A stretch of 64,000 bases of DNA from an uncultured Pygmaiobacter sp. (GCA_944386485.1 CALXBG010000112.1:81320-145319), one strand, 5' to 3'. Positions 1 through 9,696 are shown, numbered from the stretch's first letter. The notes: generated by a model not told the origin, from the sequence alone. Program-made: numbers and translations.

Positions 1-1
1 G

Positions 2-2203
2 TTATTTCTTGCTCAAACGCTCCCGCAATCTACGCAGCAGAGAAGGTCTGCGAATCTTCCGCACTTCGGCCTTCTTTTTGCTCTGTCCCGCAGGGGATCT
101 TTTTCCGTTTTTCAATGCATACCCTGCATAGATCTCCGCCCAGCTGTTGGCAAAATAATCGTACATCTCCATCTGACTGTCGACGATTGCCTCGCCCTCC
201 GCCCGCTTGACCTTGGTATAGGTTCCGTCAGGGCACATCCTTCGCGCGTTGACGTTGTCCCGCAGCTGGTAGTTCATCATATTGATCAGGGTATTCTTGA
301 TCGCAGGATCCTCGATTCGAACACCAATCTCGACCCGGCGCTCGGTATTTCGGGTCAGGAAATCGCCCGAAGCAATATAGACCCGCCGTTCTTCCCCGAC
401 GCCAAAGATATAGATGCGGCTATGCTCCAGATACCGGCCGACAATACTGCGAACCTCAATGTTTTCGGTTTTACCCGGAACCCCTGCCTTAAAGCAGCAG
501 ATACCACGGATGACCATTCGCACCGGAACACCGGCACAGCTGGCCTCGGAAAGCTTGAGGATAATGTCGCGGTCGCTGACCGAATTGCACTTGAGTTCAA
601 TCGCAGCCTCTTTGCCCGCCCGCTTAGCATCGATCTGCCGCTGAATCTCTTCCAGCAGCACCGATTTGAAACGCAGCGGCGCCACCAACAACCGCTGTGT
701 CTCGGCCGTCGTCTTCTCGACCGCGAGATCGTTGAAGACCTCTGCGACCTCCTCGCCAAGTGCCTGATCCGCGCTGACAAAGCACAGATCGGTATAAAGC
801 TCTGCCGTTTTTTCGTTGTAGTTTCCGGTACCGATCTGGGAGATGTACCGGTACTGTCCATCAACTTTTCTTGTAATCAGGGTCAGCTTAGAGTGCACCT
901 TGTACTCATCAAACCCATAAATTACAGTACATCCCGCATCTTCCAGCTGCTTGGACCAATCAATGTTATTCTGCTCATCAAACCGCGCCCGCAGCTCCAC
1001 GATGGTAACGACCTCTTTGCCGCGCTCTGCGGCATTGATCAAAGCCTCGACAATCTTGGAGTCGGTCGCCATCCGGTACAGAGTCATCTTGATTGAGATG
1101 ACGGTGGGATCCTCCGCCGCCTCATTGAGCATATTGATAAAGGGCCGGATGCTCTGGAACGGGTACGCAATCAGTACATCCTGCTCATTCACCGCCTTGG
1201 TCAGGCTGAAATCTGCCGGCGGCTGCATCGGTCGAACCGGCGAATAAAACAGCTGCGAAAGTCCCTCAGAAGAAAGCCTCGCGGTGAGCGGACGCACAAA
1301 ATTCATTGCCAGCGGCGCGGACTGGGCAAAGCATTGGCGACGATTGAGCATCAACTTGTGGCAGAGGAACTCGATCATCTCATCCGACGCTTTGGGCGTA
1401 ATCTGAAGGCGGACAGCCGCCAGTTTTCGCCGTTTTTTGAGCAGCTCGCTCATCACTTCACGGTAATCAAGATCCTGATCCTGCATTGCCTCTTGCAGGT
1501 TGATGTCGGCATTGCGGGTCACCCGGAAAATGCAGCTTTCGGTTACAGCATATCGCCCAAATGCCAGATGAGCAAAACAGCGCACCAGTTCCTCCACCAG
1601 CGCGACCTTGGTGACCTCCCCCACCCTTACAAAGATCAGTCGTTCAAATTGACTACTGATCGGCAGGATTCCGAAGGACTCGGTATTGTCACCCTTATCT
1701 TTTACCTTCGCACCGACATAGGTCTCAAGGTTCCGCAAAAACGGAAATGGGTGGCGGCGGTCGATGATCTGCGGTGAGAGAACCGGATACAGTTCCGAAA
1801 GAAAATACTTTTTCCAGAACCGCTCCTCCTCTTTGTCAAGTTTGGAAAAATCGACCTTCTCATAGCCGTACTCTTTCAGGCGGGAAAAAAGCTTATTGAC
1901 GATTTTGTCGCAATGTCCCTGCAGCTCACCCACAACCGGCATAATTGCATGCAGCTGTGCGGTAGGGGTCATATTTGTTTTATTCTCTTTCTTCTCTTCC
2001 TTGAGCAGGGTCTGATCATACAACGAGCCCACCCGGATCATAAAAAACTCATCCAGATTGCTCCCATAGATCGATGCAAAGTTAAACTGCTCGGCCAACG
2101 GGACCCGCTTGTCTCGCGCCAGTTCAAGAACCCTGCGATTAAACTCCAGCCAGCTGAGTTCCCGGTTGATGAAAATGGTGTTTTTCCCTTCCGCGCTACT
2201 CAT
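2..2203 (-). CDS. ppk1: Polyphosphate kinase 1
   Basis: Polyphosphate kinase makes long-chain inorganic polyphosphate from the gamma phosphate of ATP through a phosphohistidine intermediate. The 733-residue product has the full family length and order: N-terminal helical domain (INRELSWLEFNRRVLELA), head domain, and two phospholipase D-like C-terminal domains with the conserved YKVHSKLTLI and IGTGNYNEKTAELYTD segments; the catalytic histidine is the one in KVHSK. I chose the ATG at 2203 because GAGGTGG lies about 8 bases upstream; an in-frame start 16 codons earlier has no comparable site. It is the last gene visible of a run from lspA, 44 bases after comEA. The stop codon is at the window edge. 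Confidence 0.96.
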   Translation of the reverse strand: MSSAEGKNTIFINRELSWLEFNRRVLELARDKRVPLAEQFNFASIYGSNLDEFFMIRVGSLYDQTLLKEEKKENKTNMTPTAQLHAIMPVVGELQGHCDKIVNKLFSRLKEYGYEKVDFSKLDKEEERFWKKYFLSELYPVLSPQIIDRRHPFPFLRNLETYVGAKVKDKGDNTESFGILPISSQFERLIFVRVGEVTKVALVEELVRCFAHLAFGRYAVTESCIFRVTRNADINLQEAMQDQDLDYREVMSELLKKRRKLAAVRLQITPKASDEMIEFLCHKLMLNRRQCFAQSAPLAMNFVRPLTARLSSEGLSQLFYSPVRPMQPPADFSLTKAVNEQDVLIAYPFQSIRPFINMLNEAAEDPTVISIKMTLYRMATDSKIVEALINAAERGKEVVTIVELRARFDEQNNIDWSKQLEDAGCTVIYGFDEYKVHSKLTLITRKVDGQYRYISQIGTGNYNEKTAELYTDLCFVSADQALGEEVAEVFNDLAVEKTTAETQRLLVAPLRFKSVLLEEIQRQIDAKRAGKEAAIELKCNSVSDRDIILKLSEASCAGVPVRMVIRGICCFKAGVPGKTENIEVRSIVGRYLEHSRIYIFGVGEERRVYIASGDFLTRNTERRVEIGVRIEDPAIKNTLINMMNYQLRDNVNARRMCPDGTYTKVKRAEGEAIVDSQMEMYDYFANSWAEIYAGYALKNGKRSPAGQSKKKAEVRKIRRPSLLRRLRERLSKK

Positions 2204-2247
2204 AAAAGATTCCACCTCTTGTTTTTTACCCCTTAAGGGGCATTGGC

Positions 2248-2595
2248 TCACACAAAAACATAATCCCTGATTTCAGCAAGGATTTTCTCTCCGATCCCCT
2301 TGACCTCGAGAAGTTCCTCCACCGAAGAAAACGCCCCGTGCGTCTTTCGATACGCAACAATCGCCTGTGCACGGGCCGGGCCGATGCCCGGCAACACCTG
2401 AAGACACGCTTCATCTGCCGTGTTGAGATTGACCTTTTCCTCAACTCCGATTTGCGGCTGTGTAGCTGCTGTCACAGGCGTATAGCCGGAAGCGTAAAGC
2501 GGCGGATAGTACGCCAGCGCAGTCATCAGCAAAACAACTGCGAGCAGTCCGAGCCCGGCCCAGATCCGCCGCATCCAAATCCGCTCATTCTCCAT
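2248..2595 (-). CDS. comEA: ComEA-like helix-hairpin-helix DNA-binding membrane protein
   Basis: This 115-residue protein has one N-terminal membrane helix (about residues 9-27), a short linker and a C-terminal pair of helix-hairpin-helix motifs (VNLNTADEACLQVLPGIGPA and the later VEELLEVKGIGEKILAEI). That is the layout of ComEA, the extracellular DNA receptor for transformation. It lacks the SLBB domain of longer ComEA proteins, so it is a short form. The start at 2595 overlaps the end of the HAD phosphatase gene by 11 bases; its Shine-Dalgarno is weak and another start a few codons upstream cannot be excluded. No comEB or comEC is next to it, so a competence role is family inference. Confidence 0.85.
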   Translation of the reverse strand: MENERIWMRRIWAGLGLLAVVLLMTALAYYPPLYASGYTPVTAATQPQIGVEEKVNLNTADEACLQVLPGIGPARAQAIVAYRKTHGAFSSVEELLEVKGIGEKILAEIRDYVFV

Positions 2596-3406
2596 AGCAG
2601 CGGATGAGTTCATAGAGCAGTTGGGCAACGCCGCCGTCCATACAAGGCAGCACCGTTTTTTCACAGGCAAGCTTGACCTGCGGCACCGCATTTTCCACCG
2701 CGATCGGATGTCCTGCAACCTTCATCATCGCCAGATCATTGTAGTAGTCCCCGATTACATAGAGATTCTCCCGCTCAACCGAGAGCTGGTCACACAGTTC
2801 CTTCAAAGCCGCGCCTTTGTTCACACCGCTGGGCATCAGTTCCAGATAAACCGGGCTGGTCGTGACAAAATACCCGCCCTCCCATTGCTGTGCAGTCGCA
2901 TACTTTTCCAGTCGGGCAATCGCTTCCGGCGATCCACCGAAGAGAATCTTGTACCACTCTCCCGGAATATCCTCAAGCGGCGCAACCACATAGGGCAATC
3001 CCTCGTGGAGAGTATGGAGAGAAACCTGATCCCCGCAGAACGGCTGATACATTCTGCCGTTGCTGGCCAGGATTTCCACGCCGATCGTAGGATCCTGCTC
3101 CCGCAACAGATGGATTGCCGAAAGCGCGGTCTGTCGGGGCAGAAAGTGCTCTGAGATTGCCTCTCCCTTTTTGTAATCATATAGCATTCCGCCATTAAAT
3201 ACAATGGCCGGTGCACTCAAAGGAAGGTCTCCCAGCGCATTTTTTACCGAAATCGGGCTTCGCCCGCTCGCAATTGTAAAACGGCCGCCCAACATGGTAA
3301 ACAATCGAATTACCGTTTCATTGCACGGCGGCAAGCCAGCCGGAGCGGTGAGCAGCGTCCCGTCGAGGTCGCTGACGACTAACAGATCCTGCAAGCGCTT
3401 TTTCAT
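2585..3406 (-). CDS. HAD-superfamily Cof-type phosphatase
   Basis: A 273-residue Cof/YidA-type haloacid dehalogenase hydrolase. Motif I is VVSDLDGTLL (nucleophile Asp13, acid/base Asp15) and the C-terminal metal-binding motif is VIGDYYNDLAMM. The large C2-type cap between them is typical of sugar-phosphate or flavin-phosphate phosphatases, but the substrate cannot be read from sequence. Its ATG overlaps the TGA of the upstream pseudouridine synthase gene (ATGA), with GGAAG as ribosome-binding site, so the two are translationally coupled. It also overlaps comEA downstream. Confidence 0.9.
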   Translation of the reverse strand: MKKRLQDLLVVSDLDGTLLTAPAGLPPCNETVIRLFTMLGGRFTIASGRSPISVKNALGDLPLSAPAIVFNGGMLYDYKKGEAISEHFLPRQTALSAIHLLREQDPTIGVEILASNGRMYQPFCGDQVSLHTLHEGLPYVVAPLEDIPGEWYKILFGGSPEAIARLEKYATAQQWEGGYFVTTSPVYLELMPSGVNKGAALKELCDQLSVERENLYVIGDYYNDLAMMKVAGHPIAVENAVPQVKLACEKTVLPCMDGGVAQLLYELIRCYGE

Positions 3407-4335
3407 CTTGACTCTTCCTTTTGCAGTTTATGTAAAAAATTCGTAAAATACTCCGGCAGCGGCGCGTTGAACTCCAGATATTCTCCTGTTGCAGGATGCA
3501 CAAAGCCCAGCGTTCCCGCATGAAGACATTGTCCGCCCAATTCGCGGATTACCGCCCGCGGCCCATACACCGGGTCCCCCGCTACCGGATGGCCGATGCT
3601 CGCCATATGCACCCGAATCTGGTGGGTGCGGCCCGTTTTGAGCCGCAATTCAAGGTGGGTAAAACCGCGATACCGAGCCACTACGCGGTAGCCAGTCACC
3701 GCATTTTTGGCGTTTTTATTGGTCACCGCCATCTTTTTGCGGTCCTTTTCACTTCGCCCGATTGGCGCGTCGATCTGACCTTCCTCCTGCGCGAGCCCAC
3801 CATAGACTACCGCCTGATAAACTCTGGTCATGCTGTGGATAGCCAGCTGTGCCGAGAGTGCTTGGTGTGCGGCGTCGTTCTTCGCAACCACCAGCAGGCC
3901 GCTTGTGTCCTTATCGATCCGGTGCACAATGCCAGGACGCAGTACTCCGCCAATGCCGGACAGGCTCCCCTTGCAATGGTAAAGCAACGCATTAACCAGC
4001 GTTCCCTCACTATTGCCGGGCGCAGGGTGCACTACCATTCCCTTGGGCTTATTGACCACTAAAAGGTCCTTGTCTTCGTAGAAGATCTCCAGCGGAATTG
4101 GCTCTGCTTTGACCTCGAGCTGTTGCGGCGCGGGAAAGTCGCAGCTGACTACATCCCCCTCTTTGAGACGCGCACTCTTTGGAGCCGGACCATCGTTGAG
4201 CTGTACCCTTCCGTCGACAATCAGCTGTTGGATCCTGCTTCGGGTCGCCCCCTCCAGCTGCCCGGCAAGGAACCGGTCGATCCGCCAGCCTTCCTGCTCC
4301 GCACCAACGACAAACCGATACAGATTATCTTCCAT
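3403..4335 (-). CDS. rluD: RluA/RluD-family 23S rRNA pseudouridine synthase
   Basis: Converts uridine to pseudouridine, most likely in 23S rRNA helix 69 if it is a true RluD; the exact target is inferred. The 310-residue protein has an N-terminal S4 RNA-binding domain (about 15-75) and a catalytic domain with the RluA-family motif HRIDKDTSGLLVVAK, catalytic Asp141. The start at 4335 (protein begins MEDNLYRF) overlaps the end of lspA by 11 bases. lspA followed by an RluD-family gene (ylyB in Bacillus) is a common Firmicute arrangement. A second RluA-family gene lies at 24480-25448. Confidence 0.93.
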   Translation of the reverse strand: MEDNLYRFVVGAEQEGWRIDRFLAGQLEGATRSRIQQLIVDGRVQLNDGPAPKSARLKEGDVVSCDFPAPQQLEVKAEPIPLEIFYEDKDLLVVNKPKGMVVHPAPGNSEGTLVNALLYHCKGSLSGIGGVLRPGIVHRIDKDTSGLLVVAKNDAAHQALSAQLAIHSMTRVYQAVVYGGLAQEEGQIDAPIGRSEKDRKKMAVTNKNAKNAVTGYRVVARYRGFTHLELRLKTGRTHQIRVHMASIGHPVAGDPVYGPRAVIRELGGQCLHAGTLGFVHPATGEYLEFNAPLPEYFTNFLHKLQKEESR

Positions 4336-4843
4336 CCTGGTTGTCCTGCCCCTCTGTTTCAACAGGCTGCTTCTTTTTGTCGCGTGCCTTCCACTCGCTG
4401 AGCAAAAAATAGAGAATCAGCAGCGCAAACCCGACGGTGATAAAGCAGTCCGCAACATTGAAGACGGCAAAGTCGATAAAGGTGGTCGCAAAGAAATCGA
4501 CGACATAACCGGTTCGGACCCGATCAATCAGGTTCCCCACACCACCTGCGAAGATAAGAACCAGAGCCGCCTGGCAGAACTTGGATGTAGAGAGGGTCTT
4601 GGTCAGTATCAGATACAATACAACCGCCAGCGCAATCGAGGTTACCCCGATCAAAAACCACCTGCCCCATTCCTTATCTGCGAGCATACTGAACGCCGCG
4701 CCCTCGTTGCGGGTGTACCGCAGTTCCATGATACCGGGCAGAAAGGGGGCTGCTTTGTCCGGGGCAAGCGCGATGGTCGCCCAATATTTTGTCAGCTGAT
4801 CCAGGCCGATCAAGACCACAATCGAAATTATCGTAAGTAACAT
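4325..4843 (-). CDS. lspA: Lipoprotein signal peptidase (signal peptidase II)
   Basis: Membrane aspartic protease that removes signal peptides from diacylglyceryl-modified prolipoproteins. The 172-residue sequence has four membrane helices and the family motifs: Asp14 in LIGLDQLTKYW, the RNEGAAFS loop (Asn46), and catalytic Asp107 (GGVGNLIDRVRTGYVVDF) and Asp132 (FNVADCFI). The ATG has AAGGAAAATGGA just before it. It is the first gene after the ileS terminator and is followed by rluD, a HAD phosphatase, comEA and ppk in overlapping or closely spaced order. Confidence 0.97.
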   Translation of the reverse strand: MLLTIISIVVLIGLDQLTKYWATIALAPDKAAPFLPGIMELRYTRNEGAAFSMLADKEWGRWFLIGVTSIALAVVLYLILTKTLSTSKFCQAALVLIFAGGVGNLIDRVRTGYVVDFFATTFIDFAVFNVADCFITVGFALLILYFLLSEWKARDKKKQPVETEGQDNQDGR

Positions 4844-4906
4844 TCCATTTTCCTTTTCAGAGGCCTATCAAAGGCCCCGTATCTTCAGCTTTTTTGTCAG
4901 TTGCAG

Positions 4907-4939
4907 AAATAGCGGTGCAAATGGACTGCACCGCTATTT
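4907..4939 (-). terminator. Hairpin terminator downstream of ileS
   Basis: Perfect 13-bp inverted repeat (AAATAGCGGTGCA with its complement) around a 7-base loop, 16 bases after the ileS stop. The A/T ends give a short T tract in both directions; the tract after the stem on the minus strand is short, so termination may be partial. Confidence 0.65.
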
Positions 4940-4954
4940 TCATTGATTCATTGT

Positions 4955-7765
4955 TCAGGAGTTGAGAATCGCGGCGCAGCGGGCACAGAGAGTCGGGTGC
5001 TTCGGATCGGAACCGACATCCTCAGTAAACATCCAGCACCGGGCGCACTTTTCACCCTTTGCATGTGCGACGGTGACCGCCAGTCCTTCCATATCGCCCT
5101 TGCGGCCCTCGTCGCCCTTTCCGACAACTACCTTGGAGACAATGCAGAGTTCCGCGAGCTGTGCCTCAAGCGGCTTAGCAAAATCATACAGCGCATCCGC
5201 ACAGTTAAGGCAAACCTCAGCCTCGAGCGAAGCACCGATCACCTTGGCGTTGCGCGCCTCCTCCAGCGCCTTGCGGACATCATCCCGGATCTTGATGATC
5301 TCATCCCACTTAGCCCACTCATCGTCGGTCAGAGACCAGCTGCCGGGCAGATCAATGTCCTCACAGGCGACATACTTCTGCTTGCCGTTGAACGCGGGGA
5401 TCGCCTCCCAGATCTCCTGCGAGGTAAAGGAGAGGATCGGCGCAATCAGCTTGGTCAGCGAGACCAGGATCCGGAAGATCACAGTCTGAGCGGCACGGCG
5501 CTTGGCGCTGTCCTCTTTATTGACATACATCCGGTCCTTGATGACGTCGAGGTAGAAGTTGGACATATCGACCACGCAGAACTTATGGATCGCATGATAA
5601 ACCTTGCTGAAATCATAAGCGTCATAGCCGGCACGGCACTCTGCAACCAAACGATCAAGCGAAGCCAGCGCCCAGCGATCCAGATCCTCCAGCTTATCCC
5701 ATTTGACAAGGTCGGTATCCGGTGTAAAGCCGTTCAGGTTGCCAAGGATAAAGCGGGCCGTATTGCGGATCTTACGATAGGCCTCGGACAGCTGTTTGAG
5801 GATTTCCTTGCTGATCCGCACATCTACCTGATAGTCGGAAGAAGCGACCCACAGCCGGATAATATCGGCGCCATAATCCTTGATGATCTCTTCAGGTGCA
5901 ATGCCGTTACCCAGAGACTTGTGCATTGCACGGCCCAGACCATCGACGACCCAGCCGCAGCTGATGACATTCTTGTAAGGAGCTACGCCGCGCACCGCCA
6001 CGCTGGTCAGCAGCGAGGACTGGAACCAGCCGCGATACTGGTCGCCGCCCTCGATGTAGAGGTCGCAGGGCCAGCAGAGCTCGGGCCGGGTCTCCAGAAC
6101 AGCCATATGCGAAGAGCCCGAGTCAAACCAAACGTCCATGATGTCGCGGTCCTTCTCAAACTCGGTGCAGCCGCAGGAGCACGTCTCGGTGCCGTGCAGA
6201 ATTTCATCTGCGGAATACTTGTACCAGGCGTCGCTGCCCTCTTTCTTGAACAGCTCGGCAACGGTATTGATCGAACTCTCGGTGATATGATACTTGCCGC
6301 ACTTCTTGCAGTAGAAGACCGGGATCGGCACGCCCCAGGTCCGCTGACGGGAGATGCACCAGTCATTGCGATCCCGCACCATGCCGGTAATCCGCTCCTG
6401 ACCCCATGCAGGCAGCCAGTTTACGCTCTCGATCGCCTTATAGGTTTCCTCCTTGAACGCCTCGACACTGCAGAACCACTGCTCGGTGGCGCGGAAGATG
6501 ATCGGCTTGTGGCAGCGCCAGCAATGCGGATACTGGTGGGTCATATGCTGTACACCGAGCAGATGGCCGCTGTTGCGGATATGCTCGAGGATGACCTTGT
6601 TTGCATCGCCCAGTACACTGAGACCCTCAAACGGGCCGGCCTCCGCAGTCAGGAAGCCCGCCTCGTCAACCGGGCAGATGACCGGGATCTGCGGATAGTG
6701 GTTCTGGCAGACTTCAAAGTCCTCCACGCCGTGTCCGGGTGCGGTATGAACGCAGCCGGTGCCGGAGTCGAGGGTGACATGATCGCCAACGATCAACAGC
6801 GAATTGCGGTCGAGGAAGGGATGCTTGACCTCCATCAGCTCAAACTCGCTGCCCTTGAGTACCGTGTCGAGCACCTCGTACTCGGTAATGCCGCAGGCCT
6901 TCATCGTGGACTCGACCAGCGCCTCGGCCATGACATAGTAAGTATCGCCGACCTTGACGAAAGCATAATCAAAATCCGGGCCCAGGCAGATTGCGAGATT
7001 CGCGGGCAGGGTCCAGGTCGTGGTCGTCCAGATCACAAACCGGGTCTTCTCCATCGGGATACCCGCTTTGGCGAGAGCACCGTTGTCCTTGACCACCTGG
7101 AAGGCGACATAGATGGAATCGCACTCATCGTCGCTGTACTCGATCTCCGCCTCGGCGAGGGCGGTCTTATCGGTCGGGCACCAGTAAACGGCTTTCAGGC
7201 CCTTGTAGATATAACCCTTCTTTGCCATCTCGCCGAAGATCTTGACCTGGATCGCCTCAAACTCGGGCGCAAGGGTCAGGTAGGGATGATCAAAGTCACC
7301 GACAACGCCCAGCCGCTGGAACTCATCGGACATGATATCGACGTGTTTGAGCGCAAAATCGCGGCAGGCGCGGCGAAGCTCAAGCTGGCTGATGTTGGAC
7401 TTATTCTCCCCTGCGGCCTCCAGCGCCTTGAGCTCGATGGGCAGGCCGTGGGTGTCATAGCCCGGAACATAGGGGGAGCAGAACCCGGCCATATTCTTAT
7501 AGCGGACAATAATATCCTTGAGCACCTTGTTCATCGCCGTGCCCATGTGAATCTTGCCATTGGCGTACGGGGGGCCGTCGTGCAGAACGTAGAGTGGCTT
7601 GCCCTCGTTGCTCTTGAGGATCTGATGATATAAATCATCTTTTTTCCACTGTTCTACCATGACCGGTTCTTTCACCGGCAGCCCTGCGCGCATGCTGAAA
7701 TCCGTCTTGGGCAGATTTAGCGTTTTGTTGTAATCTTCCTGCACTGGTAATCTCTCCTCACTCAT
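4955..7765 (-). CDS. ileS: Isoleucyl-tRNA synthetase
   Basis: Charges tRNA-Ile and edits misactivated valine. The 936-residue class Ia enzyme has the HIGH-type signature PPYANGKIHMG near residue 66, a CP1 editing domain, a KMSKS-type loop (AMHKSLGNG) and a C-terminal zinc finger (CARCWMF ... CARC), matching the shorter bacterial-type IleRS. GAGAG precedes the ATG. It follows divIVA by 25 bases, so there is no room for its own T-box leader, although ileS genes of Firmicutes are often T-box regulated. A very large open frame on the opposite strand is only its shadow. Confidence 0.98.
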   Translation of the reverse strand: MSEERLPVQEDYNKTLNLPKTDFSMRAGLPVKEPVMVEQWKKDDLYHQILKSNEGKPLYVLHDGPPYANGKIHMGTAMNKVLKDIIVRYKNMAGFCSPYVPGYDTHGLPIELKALEAAGENKSNISQLELRRACRDFALKHVDIMSDEFQRLGVVGDFDHPYLTLAPEFEAIQVKIFGEMAKKGYIYKGLKAVYWCPTDKTALAEAEIEYSDDECDSIYVAFQVVKDNGALAKAGIPMEKTRFVIWTTTTWTLPANLAICLGPDFDYAFVKVGDTYYVMAEALVESTMKACGITEYEVLDTVLKGSEFELMEVKHPFLDRNSLLIVGDHVTLDSGTGCVHTAPGHGVEDFEVCQNHYPQIPVICPVDEAGFLTAEAGPFEGLSVLGDANKVILEHIRNSGHLLGVQHMTHQYPHCWRCHKPIIFRATEQWFCSVEAFKEETYKAIESVNWLPAWGQERITGMVRDRNDWCISRQRTWGVPIPVFYCKKCGKYHITESSINTVAELFKKEGSDAWYKYSADEILHGTETCSCGCTEFEKDRDIMDVWFDSGSSHMAVLETRPELCWPCDLYIEGGDQYRGWFQSSLLTSVAVRGVAPYKNVISCGWVVDGLGRAMHKSLGNGIAPEEIIKDYGADIIRLWVASSDYQVDVRISKEILKQLSEAYRKIRNTARFILGNLNGFTPDTDLVKWDKLEDLDRWALASLDRLVAECRAGYDAYDFSKVYHAIHKFCVVDMSNFYLDVIKDRMYVNKEDSAKRRAAQTVIFRILVSLTKLIAPILSFTSQEIWEAIPAFNGKQKYVACEDIDLPGSWSLTDDEWAKWDEIIKIRDDVRKALEEARNAKVIGASLEAEVCLNCADALYDFAKPLEAQLAELCIVSKVVVGKGDEGRKGDMEGLAVTVAHAKGEKCARCWMFTEDVGSDPKHPTLCARCAAILNS

Positions 7766-7790
7766 ACTATTCTCTCACCGTCAAATGGGG

Positions 7791-8363
7791 TTATATCTCC
7801 ATTTGTACTTCGGCAACCGATGGCTCGTCCACCGCTTGCTGCTCCGGCTCCACCATATCCGGCTCCTCGGGCTGAGGTTGATCCTCCGGCCCAAAAACGG
7901 TGGTGTGCACCTTCTCCACGCTGTCGTCCAACTCGCTGAGCGCTTTGATGTGCTTTTGATACAGCGCGAGAATACTGCCCTTGAAAGCGCTGACCTCCGC
8001 TTCGAGCGCGCGAAGTTTCTCTTTCTCCTCACGTTCCCTCTCATCGGCAGCTTCCAAAATTCGCTGCGCCTTTCCGGTCGCTTCGCGAACCATCCCATCC
8101 GCCTTGATCCGCGCTTCATGAATGACATTCTCTCCCAGTCGCTGGGCATTGATCAGCGCAGATTTTAGGGTTTCCTCCTCGGAGCGGTATTCCTCTACTT
8201 TCTGCGCGAGAATATAGAGTTTCTTCTCCAGGTCTTCCCGCTCTGCGTTGAGCTGATCAACCCCCGCGGCAACCTGCTCCAAAAATGCATCCACATCCTC
8301 AGTACGGTACCCGCGCATCGATTTTTCAAAAGTTATCGATCTGATCTCTTCGGACGACAACAT
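7791..8363 (-). CDS. divIVA: DivIVA-domain cell-division protein
   Basis: DivIVA proteins bind curved membrane at poles and septa and recruit partners. The 190-residue product has the N-terminal DivIVA lipid-binding domain (IRSITFEKSMRGYRTEDVDAFL, with Phe and Arg of the membrane loop), a long coiled coil from about 30 to 150, and an acidic, proline-rich tail. The ATG at 8363 has GAGGTGG 7 bases upstream and is preferred over an in-frame ATG five codons earlier. It sits between ylmH and ileS, the conserved Firmicute order. Confidence 0.93.
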   Translation of the reverse strand: MLSSEEIRSITFEKSMRGYRTEDVDAFLEQVAAGVDQLNAEREDLEKKLYILAQKVEEYRSEEETLKSALINAQRLGENVIHEARIKADGMVREATGKAQRILEAADEREREEKEKLRALEAEVSAFKGSILALYQKHIKALSELDDSVEKVHTTVFGPEDQPQPEEPDMVEPEQQAVDEPSVAEVQMEI

Positions 8364-8378
8364 AGGAAACCACCTCAA

Positions 8379-9140
8379 TCAATATTTGATACAGGTCAAA
8401 AAAACACGTCCCTTTCGGCTCACACCGCCAAGTTCCGACAGCCGAAATCTGCCAATACCCCGAACGGTGACAAGATCTCCCTCTTCCAACTGGGTCGAGA
8501 CGCTGGTACAGGATCGATGATTGATCTGCACCCGATCGGCACGAATCAACTCCGCCGCGGTCTCTCTGCTCTGATGCAGCACCCCCGACACCACGGCATC
8601 CAGCCGCGGCGAGGCAACACTAAGCCGTACCGGTTCCCCCTGCGGGGCGCATAACTCGTCCGGCACCGTGCTGCGGGACACCGAGACGGTCTCTCGACCA
8701 ACCTCATGCAGCTGTTCCTCAATCAACGCCGCTGCCGATGGTAACGCAAAAAGGATTGCACCCTGCTGGTCCGGCAGAATATCTCCTACCGCCTCCCGCT
8801 TGAGCCCAAGCCCCATCAACGCACCCAGATAATCACGGTGGGTCAACCGTTTGGCATTTTTACAGGCAATGCGAAGGCAGAAAAAGGGGTATTCGCATGC
8901 CTGCAAGCTCTGCTGTACCCCAACTGCCAGCATCTGACGCTCTGCCTGCGGATATCCACCGAAAAAGTGAAACTCCTCCCGCTGTGCGGATAGCTGCGCC
9001 TGCGCCAACAACTGCTGACGCTCATCTAAAAATCCGAGAAACTGAACCCGCCCGCTGGCTTCATGCCGACGGGCGGCGTCCATAACTCTGCGGCAAAAAA
9101 GTTTTTCCTCCGCCGTTTGTGGCGGATGGTATCCACTCAA
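8379..9140 (-). CDS. ylmH: YlmH-type S4-domain RNA-binding protein
   Basis: A 253-residue protein with an N-terminal YlmH domain and a C-terminal S4 RNA-binding domain (from about residue 180: RLDAVVSGVLHQSRETAAEL then ADRVQINHR). It is found in the sepF-divIVA cluster of most Firmicutes. Homologues have been linked to ribosome rescue of stalled 50S-peptidyl-tRNA complexes; here that is inferred from family and context. The likely start is the TTG at 9140 immediately after the sepF stop TAA, with GGGGTG about 9 bases upstream. Confidence 0.9.
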   Translation of the reverse strand: MSGYHPPQTAEEKLFCRRVMDAARRHEASGRVQFLGFLDERQQLLAQAQLSAQREEFHFFGGYPQAERQMLAVGVQQSLQACEYPFFCLRIACKNAKRLTHRDYLGALMGLGLKREAVGDILPDQQGAILFALPSAAALIEEQLHEVGRETVSVSRSTVPDELCAPQGEPVRLSVASPRLDAVVSGVLHQSRETAAELIRADRVQINHRSCTSVSTQLEEGDLVTVRGIGRFRLSELGGVSRKGRVFLTCIKY

Positions 9141-9620
9141 TTAGAAAAACACCCCGTTGCTTTCAAGCTCATCCAAAAGATCGCCCATAATGTCGACATT
9201 ATAAGGGGTAATGATGAAGGTACTGTTGGCAACCCGCTTGATCTGGCCGTTGTTCGCATAAGCAACGCCCGAGAGGAAGTCGACGAGACGGCGGGAAATG
9301 TCCTTGTTGGTAGACTCAAGGTTGAGTACCACGGTACGCTTTGCGTTCAGATGATCGGCAATGGCGCTGGCATCGTCAAACCGCTCGGGCTTGACCAGCA
9401 CAACCTGAAGCTGGGTCGTTGCATTGATATTGACCACCTTGTTGCGCTTCTGCTGCGCCGAGGCGGAAACCGATTCCTGCACATCAACGTGGTCATTCTG
9501 CTCCATGCCGGAATAACTCGACTGCTGGTTGTTGATGAAATCGATCTCCTCGTCCTCATACCCATCGTAACCATCATCGGGAACGCCCATCAGATTACCA
9601 AGTTTTTTCAAAATTCCCAT
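9141..9620 (-). CDS. sepF: SepF, FtsZ-anchoring division protein
   Basis: SepF binds the FtsZ C-terminus and the membrane and aligns FtsZ filaments at the septum. The 159-residue protein has the N-terminal amphipathic helix (MGILKKLGNLMG), a variable acidic linker, and the C-terminal SepF core (VVLVKPERFDDASAIADHL ... TFIITPYNVDIMGDLLDEL). It is the first gene of the sepF-ylmH-divIVA-ileS unit, with AGGG before the ATG and a near-consensus promoter about 80 bases upstream. The usual upstream partner ylmE is absent here. Confidence 0.95.
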   Translation of the reverse strand: MGILKKLGNLMGVPDDGYDGYEDEEIDFINNQQSSYSGMEQNDHVDVQESVSASAQQKRNKVVNINATTQLQVVLVKPERFDDASAIADHLNAKRTVVLNLESTNKDISRRLVDFLSGVAYANNGQIKRVANSTFIITPYNVDIMGDLLDELESNGVFF

Positions 9621-9696
9621 CGTGTTTCCCTGCCTTTATCTAAGAATGTTTTCTTGATTTCGTTATTCTTCTGCCCTTTCAAGCATTGTTACTAAT

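Noticed and set aside
4943..7633. An 896-codon open frame on the plus strand opposite ileS
   Set aside because: It is an antisense shadow: ileS on the minus strand is complete with all family motifs, and the plus frame has no recognisable domain or ribosome-binding site.
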